DNA of 64,000 bases, from assembly GCA_013396525.1 (NCBI GenBank), contig VWYX01000346.1, positions 632,244 through 696,243 of the forward strand, given 5' to 3'. This document shows positions 50,101 through 62,440 of this stretch, piece after piece (position 1 is the first letter of the stretch; each line of letters begins with the position of its first letter). The translations under genes and the position numbers were made by a program. This stretch comes from Chaetorhynchus papuensis. Its lineage: Eukaryota; Chordata; Aves; Passeriformes; Rhipiduridae. Below the pieces are notes generated by a model. The model did not search any database. It saw only the letters and a program-made list of their open reading frames with translations, and had not been told where the DNA came from.

Positions 50101-53100
50101 AAATCCAGCAGCCTGAAGATAAATAGAGACTTCTGGCTTCCAGAGCTGTCAGTCTGGCACCTTTTCTGAGCTCCAAAGTCTCCCAAAAATATAAATGGAG
50201 ATGGTGAGGATGAGAGCTAAATGCAAAACTGGTGTTGTTTTTTTTGCATCAAAATTATAAAATTAAATCATTTTTAGTTAGAACTTCCATTCAAATTTAA
50301 TTTCAACTATGAGAGACAAGTATGTTGCTACTAATGGAATATTTTTTTTAATCAGGAAAGGAAATAAACTAGAAATTAAATTCTAGGATAACATAAACCC
50401 ATTTAATTAAACTATAACATTCAATAGAAGTTTGCTGTGGGGTTTTTTTCTTGTGCTTGGGATGCTTCCAGACAAAGATCTGGCAATTTATAAATAAACA
50501 GATCAAGGTATTGCGAACATCTTTTTCCTTTCCAAGAGTGGATATAGAAATGACAGCCTAAAAGGGAACAAGCACAGAACGATCTCTACAACTGCTGCAA
50601 GGACTGCCTACTCAAAGTTGGAATGACGGGATTTAATGCATCATCTGACCTTCCAAAAAGTGTGAGCTCGTACTTATGATTTCCTTCAGAGAACAAGCTA
50701 GGATTGTCTGCATTTGTTCCTTAATGTTTGACATCCTGGAAGTGAAGATTTAAAATAATTCACATGGAAATTGCATCTAGGCATGGCATTGCATATTTTC
50801 ACACAGCCCATTTCTTCTCTCTTTAACATGTCTCATCCAAAAATAATGGTGCTAAATGGCACTAAGGAGAAAAAACCTTACCCAGACAAATTTCTTGACA
50901 GCTAAAAATCCACTGTACCTGCATACCATCTCTGCTCATTTAGCATGAACCGAAACTCTCATGAATAAGGGAAAAACACGTTTTTCTTTACGTCCTTCCT
51001 TGCCATTAGAAACCACAAGAGTGAAAAGAGCTAAAGGCAAAAATATTTATTGCTTAGGGTTATTTGGTGCTTCTCCAGAGAATTATTACTAAATGGACTC
51101 ACCTTGCTAAGTTTTCTCTTACAAGGAAGGATCATTTGTACAGGCCACTTGCAATGTGAATTCCAGCACATTGGAAGTGCTTACCCAGGTGGATATAAAG
51201 CTGTAGAAAAAGGAACATAAACAAAACCTGGAAATCCAGGGAATTTCCTTTTACTTAATGTTCAGAAAACACAATTGATAGTTGTGACCTATCAGGCAAT
51301 GCAGCTGTATTGAATTTCATTGATTGGAAATAAAGGAGAATTGAAAAAACATGAGTGAATAGGAAAAGCAGAATCCTGTGAGAGTTGAAAGGAAGGACAT
51401 GCTCAGTCTGATGATACTCTGACTTAAAGGAATAAGTACCCATTTTATTTCAGCTGCTCCATATTTTTTCTTACACAGTTCTACTGCAAATCCTTATTTT
51501 TTTTTTTTTTTTTAGATCCCTAAGCTGCTATGGACTCAATAGCACTGTTAGAGGGATTCTGACTCCTTTATCCTTCCCATGAAAAAGGATGCTTGTCTGA
51601 AAAGAAGTAGGCAGCATGTTTCCTTCCCACCACCCTTGTTCTTGTCATTGTCTATTTAATTCAAATTTGATTTATTTAAGGGATTTAGCAGCTGCCTAAA
51701 TAAAATTAAATTAAAATGACACTCTGAAAAATTCTGAAAAACATCTAAATTCAAAATGAGGACAACTCCTCTTCCTCCAAAAAATACAAAATGCAAGTTT
51801 TTGCCTTGAGCTTGGTCCTTTCACTGTCTCCTGCTGTGCCTGGGAGGCAATCCACTCCAGACTGACCTTCAAACGTCTCTGTGGCTTTGGGTTGGGAGAT
51901 TTTTCAGGCCATGAACACCCTTTACCTAAGAACCATGCTACTCTGGAGAGCAAAGGGAGAGTTTTGCTGTGTCAGCATCCTCTCCTGAGCATCTCTGCTG
52001 CTGACTTGGGAATGCAAATTAAACATTTCCTGCATCCAGAAAAATTAACACCTGGAGTGGCTTCCCTCTCTGAGCAGGTAACTCTTTTTTGAAGGATTCT
52101 CACATTTATTTGATCAGCCCTAGTTCTATTTCATTCAAGACAACACCTGCCTCCAGGTCACTGCACAAATATTGACTTCCCACTAATTTTTGAATAGAAA
52201 GTGGGAGAAATTTTACCCAACAATCAAACCAGATAAGTCTTACTCAGATTTCTGTCCTTTTTTAAGAGCCTTTTGAAAGTTTTTATGGGATTTTTGTCCT
52301 AACTCCCCACATTTCTATTAGTACTATTATTGCTAAAGAAAAGGAAACAATAGCAATCGTAGTAATTATAATAATAATAAAAGTAATTACGATGTCTTAC
52401 ATCTTTCAGTCTATAAAACCAGATTTCAGCCTTCTCTTTTTATTTTCACTCATTTTCTACTCTGATTTTCCTTCTATCTTTTTCCTTTTTCATGAATCTA
52501 CTACCCCATTCATTCCCTTTCCTAGCAATTTTTTGCCTCATTCCACTTTGGCCTTGTAACTCACACACTGGCCATTTACTTGCTGTTCCTGGTCTTTGTT
52601 TCTCACACTAAAAAGAACAACTCTTTGGTTCCTCTGGAGCCCTCTAAAGACCATTGTTCATCTCCACTGCAAAGATGAATAAAAACTTTGATGATAGCAA
52701 AGCCTGAGTTAGTATCTTCTTGGATCTGTTGGCTTCCAGCAGACCTTTCCAACTGGATAAATGTGTTCATTTCAATATAACCATTAATCACATACTTGTA
52801 ATTTTTTGTTGCACAGAACCACTACCCAGTTGAATAAGCAGAAGGAGCACTGAATCATGCAGGATTATGGAAAAAGAGAAGGAAAGGCAAAAATCCTATA
52901 ATTATACTAAAATTCTATAAAGCATTTCAATGCACACAGAACTATTCATTATTCCTCAGTTTACTGGAGCTTGGTGGGACTTTAGAAAGAAGATATTGAA
53001 CCAAATGACACAGCTGTATTTTAAAGTATATTAAAAATATTTTAAATAATTTTAAAGTATATTTAAAAAGAAGAATCTGTTTCTTTCAGAATACAATAGA

Positions 53101-56010
53101 TTTAATTCAATATTTGGTTGAACCGATGGTGTCTGAAGGTTAATCTCTGATGTTTCCTTCTCACACAGCTGTGACTCTTACAAAATGTCTGAAACACTCA
53201 TGAGAAAAATAACAAAGGTTTATGTCACTTCCCTATTGTTTCGTTAAGGTTTGGGACTACTGTTTTTATCTGCTACATTGTGTGAGGCCTGTGTAGGCAA
53301 AATAGGTCTTGAAGGTGACCTTCTTGAAGCGTAGAACACAGTTTATGTTAGGTGTTCCTCAGTCTCTTCTCATTCACTTTGTATGAATTGCCAGGAAGAA
53401 AGGGGGCCTGTTTATCTAACATCCTCAGGAAAAAACCTCTGCATAAATATCAGCTGTAGAAAGGCCATGTCAGATCAAAAAAGTCTTTCCCAACAGAAAT
53501 CAATGAAATGTGTTTATTTCCAAAAAAACAAATATTTTTTTGAAAATTCACACTTTCCAGTGATCAGCTGTTTCATTGGAAAATTCCTGACCAGCAGTAG
53601 CATATGGAAATACAAGGTCATCATGACTTGGTGTTGTCATCTCATGTTCCTTGGAGGATTAATATGGATCAGTAATAACTGCAGCAGCCAGAGAAATTAA
53701 TAATTGAAAAGGTGCTAATGAACGCATTGATGAAGTCAGCAGTCAGAAATTTCTTACTCATAATATTTTTGCCTCTTTTTGATCCTTTTTACACCATATG
53801 CTGAGCAAAGAAAGGAGTTTGTCTCCCTGTAAGGCCAGACCATCCTTTATAAATGGAATTCTCTGATGATACTATGACTGCAAGTAGATTCCTGGCCACT
53901 AAAATCCTGCCTCAGTTTCCCCAGTTTTCCTGCGATCTGCGCTTCTCCTTTGCAGTTCCATGTTGTTCCTTAATTTAGGCACCTGAGATTATTCAGTGTA
54001 TCACTTTATCTGTCAAATATGCAGGCCATCAAAGAGGGGTAGATGACCGTACCTGTTTCTCTTCACCCTTCAGGATGAGCCATCCCTCCTGGTTAGGCCC
54101 TTTACAATGCCTGCATGGCCTCTAGTAAGATCCACCAGAAACAGAGGAAAATCTTAATCTCTAGGTTCATCTGCCATCTTTGATGGACAATCAGCTTGAG
54201 CTGTAATCCAGGAAATCCTAGCTGTATGCTCAGGCTGATGCTCTTAATGGTTTTTCTCTGCTGGAGGCTCTGGGCTGGATGGTGCCCTAATGAAATGAGT
54301 GTGCTGCAGAGGGGAGCTCCTGTCTCTCAGATTGACTCTGTAGGGAACAGAAAAAAACTGCCCCCAGAGTCACCCCTTGTTGGTTAAGTGCAGGATAGGG
54401 CAAAGGAGAAGCAAGAAATAGTAAGTAGCCTCATTTTCCCAGCTGCCTCACCTCTTTGCAAAATCATTTCAAAATTGCATTCTTCCTACATGAAATGCTT
54501 TTGGGGCTTTATCAGAGATACTTCAAATTAGAATTTGCATTGGTTTTTGTTTTTCACAACCCTACATTTCATTTATGGCACCTGCAAAATGCCACCTGTG
54601 CTTGACAGGGATTATTCTGAATGCAACAGACAGATCAAACGGAATGTCTAGAGCCCTGAAAAGTGTTCTAAATGTATGAAGTTAAGAAAGAGATACACAG
54701 CCTGCAAATCTAAGATTTTCCCCTGAAATTACACAGTGGCCGTTAGAAGCCACCTGCCTACTGGAGGAACTTCTGAAGTGCACTGGGCTCCTGTGGAAAG
54801 GAGAAGGGAACAGAAAGAGAAGGAGCATCAAGCTGCAGTTTGCAGGGCTGCAAGCACAAATTTCTGTTTCCAGAAGGAAGAAACTAATTTGTTAAGATAA
54901 GGAATAGTACAGAATAATGTCTCTCTATTCTCAGGAACACTGGAAGAGCGTAGTAAGTGCATCAAAGCAGCAAAGGTGGGAGAGACCTGGGAAGGACTGT
55001 GTGTGGTTGATGACATGCCATCCAGCTCCAAGTGACCCACTGCATGTTCCCAGCAAACATGACTATTAGGCAGATGAAATACACATGCTCATACTAAGGA
55101 AGAAAAGAACTTCAATTATACTGTTCCAGTGCTCTAATCCCATTAAACAAAAGCTGCACACCAACAGGATGAAAAAGCAAAAAAGCAAGGAGCAATTGTA
55201 GGTGTGGCTGAAAGATGCAGAGCTGTTCAGTTCAGGATCTGTGCAGGAGTGCTCCCAAGGACTGGAGCAAAGATGTATAGCTCTCTCCCTTGCTGATGCA
55301 TGCTCTGCCTGCTGCTTAATCCTGGGGGATTTTTAATCCTTTCCCAATGGCTATGCAGGACTTTCAATACTTGCTTTTTCACACAGATTTCCTGGAGCAT
55401 ACAGACTTTTATCCCAACACTTCAACCAGTCTTGACAACATCCACCTAAGTCCAAAGCAACAAGTGATTATTGTACAGACTATAAACCAACTTCATTATT
55501 TTTTGTTGCTGAGTAATGCATGAATGAGATTAGGCCTGCAATCACCTATCACTGCATCTGCTTCAATTTTTTTCCAGAACACTCTGACAGCAAAAAAAAC
55601 CAACAAAGAAACCCAAAACAAAAATCCCAAAACCCACAGTGGTAAGTAAACTAGTGAGAGTAAAGAGAATATTTCTACACATAGACAGTGCAAGTAGTTA
55701 ATTATCTGAAGCCAATGAATTAAAATTCAGGAGGCCACACACATTCTTATTTCCTTTGAAGCTGTTCTTCCATTTTAGCTCTGTCGAAAGTGCCTTTTAT
55801 TAAGCTGTCAAAGTTCAAACAGAAAATAGTTATTGTTTTAATGGTTTGAAAAACTGTGTATCTTTCCTTATAGAACCCTCAGGTCCATGCAGCTGCACTT
55901 TGCTGTACCTGCTTTCCCAGCCTAGCAGATGTTTTCAGTTCTTTGGTAGGAGTATGGAAACAAATAGGTGTAATGCTAGTGAGACCTTAGGTAACAATTA
56001 TCAGTCACAG
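50101..56010. other. AT-rich non-coding stretch, no gene seen
   Basis: About 5.9 kb of AT-rich DNA without a recognisable exon. It contains a T17 run at 51497-51513, an ATA/ATT-rich patch at about 52365-52390 and a 15-bp direct repeat near 53.02-53.06 kb. Confidence 0.5.
53018..53063. repeat. Perfect 15-bp direct repeat, AT-rich
   Basis: ATTTTAAAGTATATT at 53018-53032 recurs exactly at 53049-53063, separated by 16 nt of A/T-rich sequence. This is a simple-sequence type repeat. Confidence 0.85.
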
Positions 56011-56304
56011 TTACTGATTACAGGAACCGAAGGCTGAAACTGGAGCTGGGGTAGAGACTCCACTGAGCTGCAGTACAGCACCAAGGGGAGCCCCACAGGA
56101 GGGAGACTTGAGCTGCCTGCAGGCCACGCACACCAGAACGAGGAGTAACACAAGGCCACGGCAAGAAGCGAGTTCAGAGGGCAGCACACCAACGCTGCCC
56201 ACTTTGGCACTGCACAAGGAGTCAGTGGGACTGGGACTGGACTGATTGTTCAGCAGCAGGAACAAGGGCAGCAGGAGCAGAAGCATGGCTGGGATACTCA
56301 GCAT
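56011..56304 (-). other. Open frame beginning with a signal-peptide-like segment, gene status uncertain
   Basis: On minus, an ATG at 56304 opens a 97-codon frame. Residues 1-18 (MLSIPAMLLLLLPLFLLL) form a Leu-rich hydrophobic core as in a secretory signal peptide, followed by a polar NNQSS segment and SPSPTDS. A second hydrophobic run (LVLLLVLVCVAC) occurs around residue 50-62. The product is not recognised. Hydrophobic Leu runs can arise by chance from CTG-rich DNA, as here, where GCAG/CTG triplets dominate. No clear TATA box or splice donor was confirmed, although an AAA|GTGGGC could act as a weak donor. I record it as a candidate first exon of low confidence. Confidence 0.15.
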
Positions 56305-58164
56305 CTAATGAGATCCTGTGAGACTGAAAAGCATTCAGGTGGCTGGCTGCTGTTGTCTGCCTCATGGGATTAGGGAGGAATAGGTGTAGATGTAGATATT
56401 TTTGGAGTAAGCAATCAATTTAATGAACCAGGATTCCTCCAGTTCATTGACTGTCAAGAGCATATATTAGCAAAGCAGTATTTCATCAACTCATATTTTA
56501 TCATCTAAAAAAACTAGGGCTCTGAGCATGCTAGACATTCATAAATATTTGGAGCACTGCTTGCCTATGAATTTATATCCCATTTACAAATTACTTAATT
56601 ATTGTATTCCTGTTTCTCTAATACAAGTAACTCCACTTGAATGTTATAAAATGCTATGTAATATGTAAGGTATTTTAAATACCATGACATTCTAATGAAT
56701 ATATTGATGTCTGAATATCTAATAGAAAACAATATTTTCAAAAAAATGCTTTACTGATAGACTGCAAAATGAAATGTAGTCGCTTATAGTAGTAAATGTT
56801 TATATTAGTATTTTATGGTACATAATATACTGATAAGTGAAATGCCACTACTTGTGTAGCTACAGATAATTTAAAACCAGTATGTTACCCTAAATGTAAA
56901 ACTGGTTTGGTAGAGAAATCACAAGAGCTCCAAGTTACAATTTGCTTTGTGAACAGACAAATCTTCCCTAGAAATTTCTGAATTCTGGAATTTACTGAAG
57001 ACTTGTCATAAAATTTAATTGCATAATACTGAATTTATATAGGACACCTGATTTTTACAGAACAAATGTAACTATGATTGTCCATCCCTCAATAAAAGGT
57101 GGTAATCTTTTTAAACTATGTCTGTATTGCCAGTGATGGCTAGTGCTTATAAATTATTTATGTTGTAATCATATCATTTTTCATTGTGCATTAGCAGTGA
57201 ATTCATGACTGGATGATCAGCTGTTAAGAAGAAATTGGAGAATCTGGCCTTTGACATGTGAGGAAAGTTTTTTCCAGAATCCCTTAAGGGATTTTGCAGA
57301 AAGGCTCTTTTCACTCTTTCTTCTGAGTTCCTTGTTATTTTACCCACCATTTATTATTCCTTTTGAGGTGAAAAAAAAAAGGCTATTCCACAGTGATGTT
57401 TTTTCAAGAAGTTGTTTATGTAACAGATGCACATTCGGATTAGCAAGTCTGCTTTCTGTCTTTTCTCTCTGCATAGCTTTACCATTGGATCAGACTGCCT
57501 CTTTACCTTTACAGTGTCTTATTTGGATGAATTCCCCAGGCTGAAATGCTGCTTCATAACCAGGTATTTGTAGCTCAATGCAGATTTGTTCACCCAAGGG
57601 ACACTTACTCACCATAGCAGTTCTAGGCTATCATCTAGACCTTTCAGGAGCCTTGAGCCTCTTTCTTGTCCTTCTGGCATCAGCAACAAAACTAAGAATT
57701 GTTGCTTCCTGGAGCAGCAAATTAATGAGAAAAGGTACCTTGAGAACAAACATCACATCTGCCTCAAAACAACAGAGTTGTGCTAAGGGAAAGGAGAAAC
57801 ACATCATATAATATTCGCACATCTGCCCACACATGGAATTTTGCAACCATCAGCAAGTCCCAGAGAGTAATTCTGGAGCACCTGAGGAAAAGGGACTCAG
57901 GGAGCCGGGTGAAATTGGGCACAGATGTTATCCTCACAGATCCAAACCCAAGCCAAACAACCTACTGACTGTATCTATGCTCTCTGCATTTTGAGACCCA
58001 GACACCACTGCGGAAAACAGAAAGGAAAAACAATACTGATCTTGCAAAATAAATATACTGGGCAGTTCGTGTTCCAGGCATTCTAGGGCACTCAGCTTTG
58101 GCAGTACAAGCTGCTCAGACTGCTTCTAATCTTCAGCTTTCTGTTCTTCACTTTAGGTGTTGAA
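56305..58164. other. Very AT-rich non-coding stretch
   Basis: The 56.47-57.19 kb part is strongly AT-rich with many TATA and AATAT motifs and no frame of note. Frames of up to 97 codons at 57.25-57.81 kb are not recognisable. Confidence 0.5.
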
Positions 58165-58208
58165 AATAGTGCTAAGAATTTATGAGAATAGTGCTAAGAG
58201 AATTTATG
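58165..58208. repeat. Imperfect tandem duplication, about 22-bp unit
   Basis: AATAGTGCTAAGAATTTATG (58165-58184) is followed by a second copy at 58187-58208 that differs only by insertion of AG after AATAGTGCTAAG. Confidence 0.85.
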
Positions 58209-59190
58209 TGGATTCATTAAATGCACACACTTATATTTGAGGTCATCCTCTGGGCCTTGTACTGTCAACAGACAGAAAGAGGCATTTCTAGATCGTAAGT
58301 CCCACCTTCAAACAGTTAAAACAGTCAGATGAATTACACTGTATGAAGGCTTATCTTTCTCCACTATTAATGCAACAGAGGAAAGTGGTGATATTGAAGT
58401 TGAGAACACCTGAAGTCAGGTGGAATTAATTCCACCCCTTATTTTTAAAGGCTTTGGTTACTTCACTCACCAAACTTCCTCTCCGTTGCTCTTCTCCCAT
58501 ACTTTGCAACTTCCCTTTATTTTTCTGCCTTGTTTCTGCCCTGCCTCCTTTTTCAGCTGATGTAGCAATACCACAGAGTTCTTACGAACCCCAGGTCTGC
58601 TTATTGCAGTGGGAGACAGAGAAAGATGAAAAGCAAAAGCATCAAAACAAAGCAACAAAACAGAATGACAAGCAAAAAAGTCAAAGCAGTTTTAGCAGTA
58701 GCATCAGCTTTTAAATACTGTTATATTTTGTAAGGAAACAGCCTAAATTAGGCTACAGATATGATTTGAAATGTGTAAAGATTATAAGGCCAAATGATGC
58801 AGAAGCAGTCTGCTCTCCTGCAGAACGCTAAAATGCTATATTTATAACTGGGACTCAGCATGGCTTTCTAGAAAGAGACCTAATAAATAACAGAGAATAT
58901 AGACAACTTCCACTTCCCCAACTATGAATGCTTTCTTTCCCCATGCAAATCTGTCATGCAAACCATAGTGAACAATTTTGATTTGCCTTCTTCATGGACA
59001 TTTTGGAATTAATCAGATGACATGTGAGCATTGTGTATGTTAGGCATGCTGTGCTACTGTTCTGGTGGTTTTAAACTAACAGTATTACATTGCATTTTTC
59101 ATAATGAAAAATTTAGCTGAGAGTTTTTTTGCAGCTTTTCTATCTCACATCTTTCAGCATCAAATGTCAACAAGGCTTTTATGCAAATAT
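58209..59190. other. Non-coding stretch before a CR1 relic
   Basis: No gene or recognisable repeat. The frame at 58454-58714 (86 codons) ends in a Lys/Gln/Ser-rich low-complexity part and is not recognised. Confidence 0.5.
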
Positions 59191-59720
59191 CATAGAATCA
59201 CAGAGTAGTCACCTAGTCTAAACTCCTGCTCAAATCAGGAACAGCTAGAGCAGGTTGCTGAGGACTGTACTCAGTTGGGGTTTGAGTATCTGCAAGGATT
59301 CAAACTGGTATCCTGTGTTTGATCACTCTCAGAGTCAATAAGTTTTTTCATATGTTTAAATGAAATTTACCGTATTTCAATGTGTGTCTGCTGCCCCTTG
59401 TCTTTTCACTGGGCACCACTGAGAAGAGTCTGGCTCTGTCTTCTTTATTACCCCCAGGCAGGGGTTCATAAATATTGATAAAATTGCCCTGAGTATTCCC
59501 TTCTCAAGACTAAACAGCCCCAGCTCTCTCAGCCTTTTCTCCTATGAGAGATGCCCCAGTCTCCTAATCAGGACAGCTCTTTTCCAGAACTGGTACGTAT
59601 GTCCACGTCTTATTGAAGAGCCCAGGAAGGGACGCAGCACTACAGATTCATCTCGCCAGGGCAGACCAGAGGGGAAAGAACACCTCCCTAGACCTGATGC
59701 AACTCAGGAGGCTGTTTGGT
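59191..59720 (-). mobile_element. CR1 LINE relic, 3' part, minus orientation
   Basis: Plus text 'CATAGAATCACAGAGTAGTC' is the reverse complement of a CR1 3' end. Downstream come the CR1 blocks 'CCCAGCTCTCTCAGCCTTTT', 'GCCAGGGCAGACCAGAGGGG' and 'AACACCTCCCTAGACCTGATG', in the right order. The copy is older and more diverged than the one at 49.5 kb, so it is probably a different, earlier CR1 subfamily. It continues into the relic at 59.74-61.04 kb with the reverse transcriptase core missing. Confidence 0.82.
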
Positions 59721-59739
59721 CCAAATTTTCAGCCTGTCT

Positions 59740-60240
59740 TCAGGGACCTGGAACTCCTGAAGGCAAGTCTTACCTGTGAAAATGGAGGCAAAGGCAGCAC
59801 TGCGCATCTTGGCCATTTTTGTGTCATTTGTTTGTCCTGTTCAACACAGGGCCCTTCCTGCTGTAGAAGCCCTTCTGGTGGCCTTTCATGTCCCTTAACA
59901 GATTCAAGTCCTGGTAGGCTTTGCCTTTTCTAATGCTATTCTTGCATGCTCAGACAGCACCTCTATATTCCTCACAGGTTACCTATCCCTACTCCCACCC
60001 CTTGTGATGCCTCCTTTATATGACAGTGTTTGTTCAGTAGCTCGTTGCTTGTCCATGAACACCTCCTGACACCTTTGTTTGGCTTTCTGCAAATCAGGAT
60101 GGACTGCACTTAAGCTTTGAGGAGGGGGTCCTTGAAAAATTAGTAAACTCACCTGGACCTCTCTTCTCTTCAGGCCCATCTCCTATGGGATTCATCTAAG
60201 TAGGTCCCTGAGCAGGCCTTTTACCAGGAAAAGTGTGAGA
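59740..60240 (-). mobile_element. CR1 LINE relic, ORF2 endonuclease-to-RT linker part, minus orientation
   Basis: On minus, the frame 60179-59979 has GLKRREVQVSLLIFQGPPPQ and a KAKQRCQEVFMDKQRATEQ run. This resembles the linker after the endonuclease of CR1 ORF2, where a 'W..LK..L..A' block follows 'DLL.R.PWE..L'. Plus text 'CCTGGACCTCTCTTCTCTTC' and 'ATCTCCTATGGGATTCATCT' also matches my memory of that region of avian CR1. Many substitutions and stops are present. The RT core between this part and 59720 is absent, so there were internal deletions or several insertions. Confidence 0.6.
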
Positions 60241-60409
60241 ACTTCCCTCATAATGTTGTTATCTTAGCAATTTCTTATTTGGGTGTGTATGCTTGAAGTC
60301 CCCTTCAGTCCTGCACTGCTGGTTTCAAGGTCTCTCTTTTTCACCCAGCATCTTTTACTTGTCAGCCCAGGCTACCCCTTCCTCACTTGACTATGATTGT
60401 CATTTCCCT
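60241..60409. other. Unassigned interval inside the CR1 relic
   Basis: Between the ORF2 linker-like part and the ORF1-like part. The endonuclease domain expected here is not recognisable, which suggests a deletion of several hundred bases in the relic. Confidence 0.4.
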
Positions 60410-61040
60410 TTCCCATCCTTCCCATTTTCAAATGTCTTTACCACGTTGGCCAGCCTGTTGGCAAAAATGTTTTTGGCCTGCCTACTATAGTGGGATCCCA
60501 TCTATTCCCCAATGATCTTTGATCTTCACAAAGGACCCAGGCTCATAAAATAAAATCTGTCATTGACACGAGCTGCACAACCACTTGTTGATCCAAAGGA
60601 TTCATTCACTCCATGCCAAGCCCTTCTCCCTCACCAGCAGGATCAAGAACAAACCCATTTGGCCCCCATGCTCTTGCCCACAGTCATGTAGACACATTCC
60701 ATACACTTCTTGTCTTCCCTGGTAGCAGCTTTGCTGTCCCCCTGCAAGCGCAGCAGGGGTCAATATTCTGAGGACTGGGCAAGCCACATCAGTGTCTCCA
60801 CAATGTCCCAGATCTAAGCCCCTAGCAAGTAGCAAACCTCCCTAGAAACCAGTTCAGGTGGGTAGATGGGGGCCCTGAGCAATATCAATATCCAGCATGA
60901 TCTGATCAAAAGTGTGCTTTGGCTATTGCAGTAAACAGGATTTAAGCATCTGAGAACCCCACTGGTACAAACTCTTCCAGACACCCTCTGGGACAGAACT
61001 GGTGTCACCCCTGACAGACTGTCCAAAGAATCTGCATGCA
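60410..61040 (-). mobile_element. CR1 LINE relic, ORF1-type part with esterase-like motif, minus orientation
   Basis: On minus the frame 60835-60602 contains DCGQEHGGQMGLFLILLVREKGLAW, which parallels the CR1 ORF1 SGNH/esterase-like pattern 'LG.QV.FSSILPV.G.G'. Just upstream the frame 61041-60814 contains SREVCYLLGA, matching the recalled 'S.EVC.L.GA' context. Plus text 'GGCCAGCCTGTTGGCAAAAA' and 'CTGCACAACCACTTGTTGAT' also matches the antisense of avian CR1 ORF1 from memory. Stops and frame breaks make it inactive. ORF1-bearing CR1 copies are uncommon because most insertions are 5'-truncated. Confidence 0.65.
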
Positions 61041-62384
61041 AGATACTGCAGCCATCGGCCCAAACTCAAAGACCTTCAGCTGAATATCCTTACCTTTCCT
61101 TTTGACTCCTCTCAGCTCTAGCCCCAGGTCAAAGCTACAGAGGAAGCAGTACAGGAGCAAAGAGAGAAAATGAGTCTTACACAAGTTTTAAACATGCACC
61201 ATGTCTTACAAATTTACTTAATAAAGTTTGTTCATATCCCTATGTTGACATGCTTCAGACAGCTTTTGTCATGCAGCTGATCAGCCTTTGAATGAATACC
61301 TGAAGTGCTGTTTTGAACTATAATTTTGGGACACCCTTAATTTTTTTGCTGAGTGGAGCAGCTACCATTCTTTCCACCTGTACTCTGTACTGCTACGTGG
61401 TGCCAAGGCACCTGCCTTCAGAAAAAAAAAAAAGTTTTGCTCATGTTGTTGAAGCAAACAGAGATTTAGAAAAATGCATTGAGAAAAGCAAGCAGTGTCT
61501 GTGTCTATGCTCATTGAAGGTTCATCATCTTCTGAGAAATCAGACTACCGGGAGGAAGGAAGTAGCTCTCCTGTGCTAGGTCATACTCTGACTAGAGCTG
61601 CTGAGAATTTTATTTTAAAGGTCAAGGTCATAGATTAAATTGGTAACTGTCAATTCATTGAAAATAAATTGCTTGTCCAAAAGGGTTAGTCTTAGCAAAT
61701 GTTTCAACTTAAGACATGTATGGGACAAAAGTGCTAAAATTGTCAAAGTTCCATTTTGTTATTTTTAAATTATAAAATGCAAGATTTGGCTTTATTATGA
61801 TTTTTAGTTGCAAACATTGGAATTAATGCTAATAAAGAGATAGTGAAATAGTAAGAATAAAACTAAACAATTGAAGATGATCTAAATGGAATGTTTGTGA
61901 TTGCTCCATCTGTGATTTTTTTAGAGGGGAAAAAGGAGGGAGGGAATTCTATCCACAAGAACGGGTTATTGTTTTTTCCCCCTTATTTGGGATGCTAATT
62001 TTTTTTCTATATGGCTCCAAACCATTTCCTGCCTCACTGTGAGGCTGAATATATATCCAGGGGTGCTACTGAGGGCACTTGAACAGCAACAGAGAGTTCT
62101 GGCACTGACTAGTACATTCTCTTAGCATGAAAAAACCAAACCAAATCAAACCAAACTCCAAACCATTAAACCTGGGAAGGTCAAAGAACTGGAGTAGTTT
62201 AAGGGAGTGAGCTTCCTCCTATCATGTATAAGGTATTGGACACCCTTTAAGCAATGTATTACTTACAACCTTATGAGACCAAAGCAAACTCCTTGACTGT
62301 AACTATCAATTTTCATGGCATTTATTTTATCAAGCGAAGTGACCAATAACACTAGAAACAAGAACCCCTCTGGACATAGTTTTA
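61041..62384. other. Non-coding stretch after the CR1 relic
   Basis: No gene seen. An 88-codon frame at 61313-61579 (MNYNFGTPLIFLLSGAATIL...) begins with a hydrophobic stretch but is not recognised. A CCAAA-type simple repeat lies at about 62131-62165. Confidence 0.5.
62131..62165. repeat. Degenerate (CCAAA)n simple repeat
   Basis: Consecutive CCAAA, CCAAAT, CAAACC and CCAAAC units; a short AT-rich pentanucleotide-like microsatellite. Confidence 0.75.
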
Positions 62385-62440
62385 CCATTAGTGTTAGATA
62401 CATTAGTGTTAGATATTGTGTTAGTGATAGATACATTAGC
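62385..62440. repeat. Degenerate minisatellite with a CATTAGTGTTAGATA-like unit
   Basis: 'CATTAGTGTTAGATA' at 62386-62400 is followed immediately by 'CATTAGTGTTAGATATTGTG', then 'TTAGTGATAGATACATTAGC'. The two first copies agree perfectly over 15 bases; the third is diverged. This is a local tandem duplication. Confidence 0.85.
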
